Assembly (NCBI GenBank): GCA_037444775.1 | Contig: JBBILU010000035.1 | Coordinates: 1-12,322 of the forward strand | Source: JBBILU01 sp037444775 | GTDB lineage: Bacteria > Patescibacteriota > Gracilibacteria > BD1-5 > UBA6164 | Direction: 5' to 3' | Length of the DNA: 12,322 bases | Part shown: piece by piece, positions 11,351 to 12,322 of the stretch | How the letters are laid out: each line of letters opens with the position of its first letter | How positions within the stretch are numbered: the first letter of the stretch is position 1 | Notes under the pieces: model-generated | What the model saw: only the letters and a program-made list of their open reading frames with translations | Databases searched by the model: none | Told to the model about the DNA's origin: nothing | Position numbers and translations under genes: made by a program

Positions 11351-12322
11351 TTATTTTATCGTACTTCCATAAACTGCCTTGATTTCTTTTTCTGATAATG
11401 CACGGTTGTAGATACGAACTTCATCAATTTGTCATTTTGTATAAGAATAAGTTAACCAAGATCAAACATAGAAATCATTATTATTATTCACTGAATATCA
11501 AAGACAAGTTGTAGATAGGATTTGTTCTCAATTAGCTGATATTTTTAAATTATTTCAATCATAAGTTAATCATATTCAAGTTCCATTTAAGAGATTAAAT
11601 TTAATTCCATTAGCAAATCAATAATCTCAATAATCACACCATTCTTGGGAAGCATCTCATCAATGCAATCTTGCATATGGAGTCATATTTGTTCAAATAT
11701 AAAATATAGTTCATTTATAATACGAATAATTAGATAAAAATATCATTCAAATATTTATATCTGTTGGTTTTCATAATAATTTCATTATTGAAAACATAGA
11801 AAATTTTGGAGAATTAAGCATTTCATTTCATCTAATTCTTATATTATCATCTATTCCATCAAAATAAGTTGCTTTTCCATTTTCTCAAATTTCTGTTCAA
11901 ATCTGAATTCAGCCATTTAATATTCAATTATTCCCATACTTACTCAAATCCTTCAACACCTTCAAACTTCAACTCATCGTTGTAGTTTCCATATCAAAAT
12001 ATAAAACCAAACTATCATCCAATTTTGCAAGTTCTTTATTTTGCAAAAGTAATTTATCTCTGTTATAAATATTACTAAATAATTCTGAACCTGAAGAACT
12101 TGTTATTTCATCTCATTCTGCAAAAACTATTCTTGTTGAACTTGTTGTATTTCTTACATCAAAAGTTCCTGTAAAACTTTTGTGCATTTCTGTTGAACCT
12201 GAATAAATTATTCATAAATCTGATCCTAAACTTTTCATTGTATAACCTGTGAGAGTTGAGGCTTGAGCTTTTTGTGCTACTCCCTCTCTTGGGCTTAAGT
12301 AAGCTACATTTTCTCCCTCCAT
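11351..12322 (-). CDS. LamG / concanavalin A-like lectin domain surface protein, N-terminus uncertain
   Basis: Seen: 323 codons open from the window edge to TAA at 11351. An ATG lies exactly at the edge (12320-12322), but the reading frame may continue beyond it. The first 100 residues are unrecognised and rich in Ser and Thr (RNTTSSTRIVFAEGDEI, ITSSSGSEL). From about 101 a LamG_3-type jelly roll begins, LDDSLVLYFDME, then LKDLSKYGNNGILNG, YFDGIDDNIRI, and ends with the family's typical tail GQIDEVRIYNRALSEKEI. Known: such domains bind glycans or host surface molecules. Inference: an adhesin or pilin-like surface protein, sensible for an epibiont. Many glycines are UGA. It has a terminator at 11313-11340. 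Its last 15 codons recur as decayed copies at 10447 and 10858. A transmembrane or prepilin start, if any, is outside the window. Confidence 0.8.

Noticed and set aside
11167..11382. Plus-strand 71-codon frame running into the LamG gene's 3' end.
   Set aside because: It starts at TTG without a ribosome site, runs through the antisense template and the LamG terminator, and its end is the complement of a coding region.
1..12322. Reading the window as a field of short broken genes or pseudogenes under the standard code.
   Set aside because: All breaks are UGA and fall on conserved glycines in several unrelated families. Read as glycine, frames of 170-480 codons with full motifs appear, and a UCA-anticodon tRNA is present.

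Overview
The window is very AT-rich. Nearly all its coding lies on the minus strand and can only be read if UGA is glycine, not stop. In-frame UGA falls on invariant glycines of known families: the Walker A loop of an ATPase, the GGQDQWG loop of tyrosyl-tRNA synthetase, the HGGPG oxyanion motif of prolyl iminopeptidase. Stops are only UAA or UAG. A plus-strand tRNA with anticodon UCA and glycine identity features (3772-3850) is the matching decoder. This is genetic code 25, known from the candidate phyla Absconditabacteria (SR1) and Gracilibacteria (BD1-5). The window does not say which of the two.

Layout. 1-593: part of an archaeal-type AAA ATPase. 691-1404: secreted protein with a C-terminal LPKTG sorting signal. 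1565-3629: glycosyltransferase and, upstream of it, a two-domain lipoprotein, one nucleotide apart. 3722-3898: promoter, tRNA-Gly(UCA) and terminator on the plus strand. 3926-5254: O-antigen-ligase-like membrane protein, overlapping tyrS (5254-6534) by one base. 6601-8571: YbaK-type tRNA deacylase and hisS; hisS carries two copies of a palindromic repeat inside its reading frame. 8598-9149: a frameshifted phospholipase-D-like remnant and a 53-codon ORF. 9161-10093: prolyl iminopeptidase. 11351-12322: a LamG-domain surface protein reaching the window edge. The theme is cell-surface glycan and protein (ATPase, sortase-type protein, glycosyltransferase, lipoprotein, ligase, LamG) mixed with aminoacyl-tRNA quality control.

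The most unusual part is 10318-11340. Between the LamG gene and the iminopeptidase lie about three tandem units. Two of them (10502-10785 and 10916-11267) each hold a plus-strand promoter, a 5'-terminal hairpin, a 23- or 30-codon hydrophobic peptide and a bidirectional terminator. Facing each is a minus-strand promoter (TTGCTT, 17 bp, TATAAT or TATATT) for a short RNA ending at the same terminator. In each unit a direct repeat places the complement of the peptide mRNA leader inside the opposing RNA. That is the architecture of the type I toxin-antitoxin par/Fst locus of plasmid pAD1, but the sequences look unrelated. I know of no such system described in code-25 bacteria. It is a prediction from layout and repeats, not a demonstrated function. 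Each unit also carries a decayed copy of the 3' end of the LamG gene, which suggests the units arose by duplication together with that tail.
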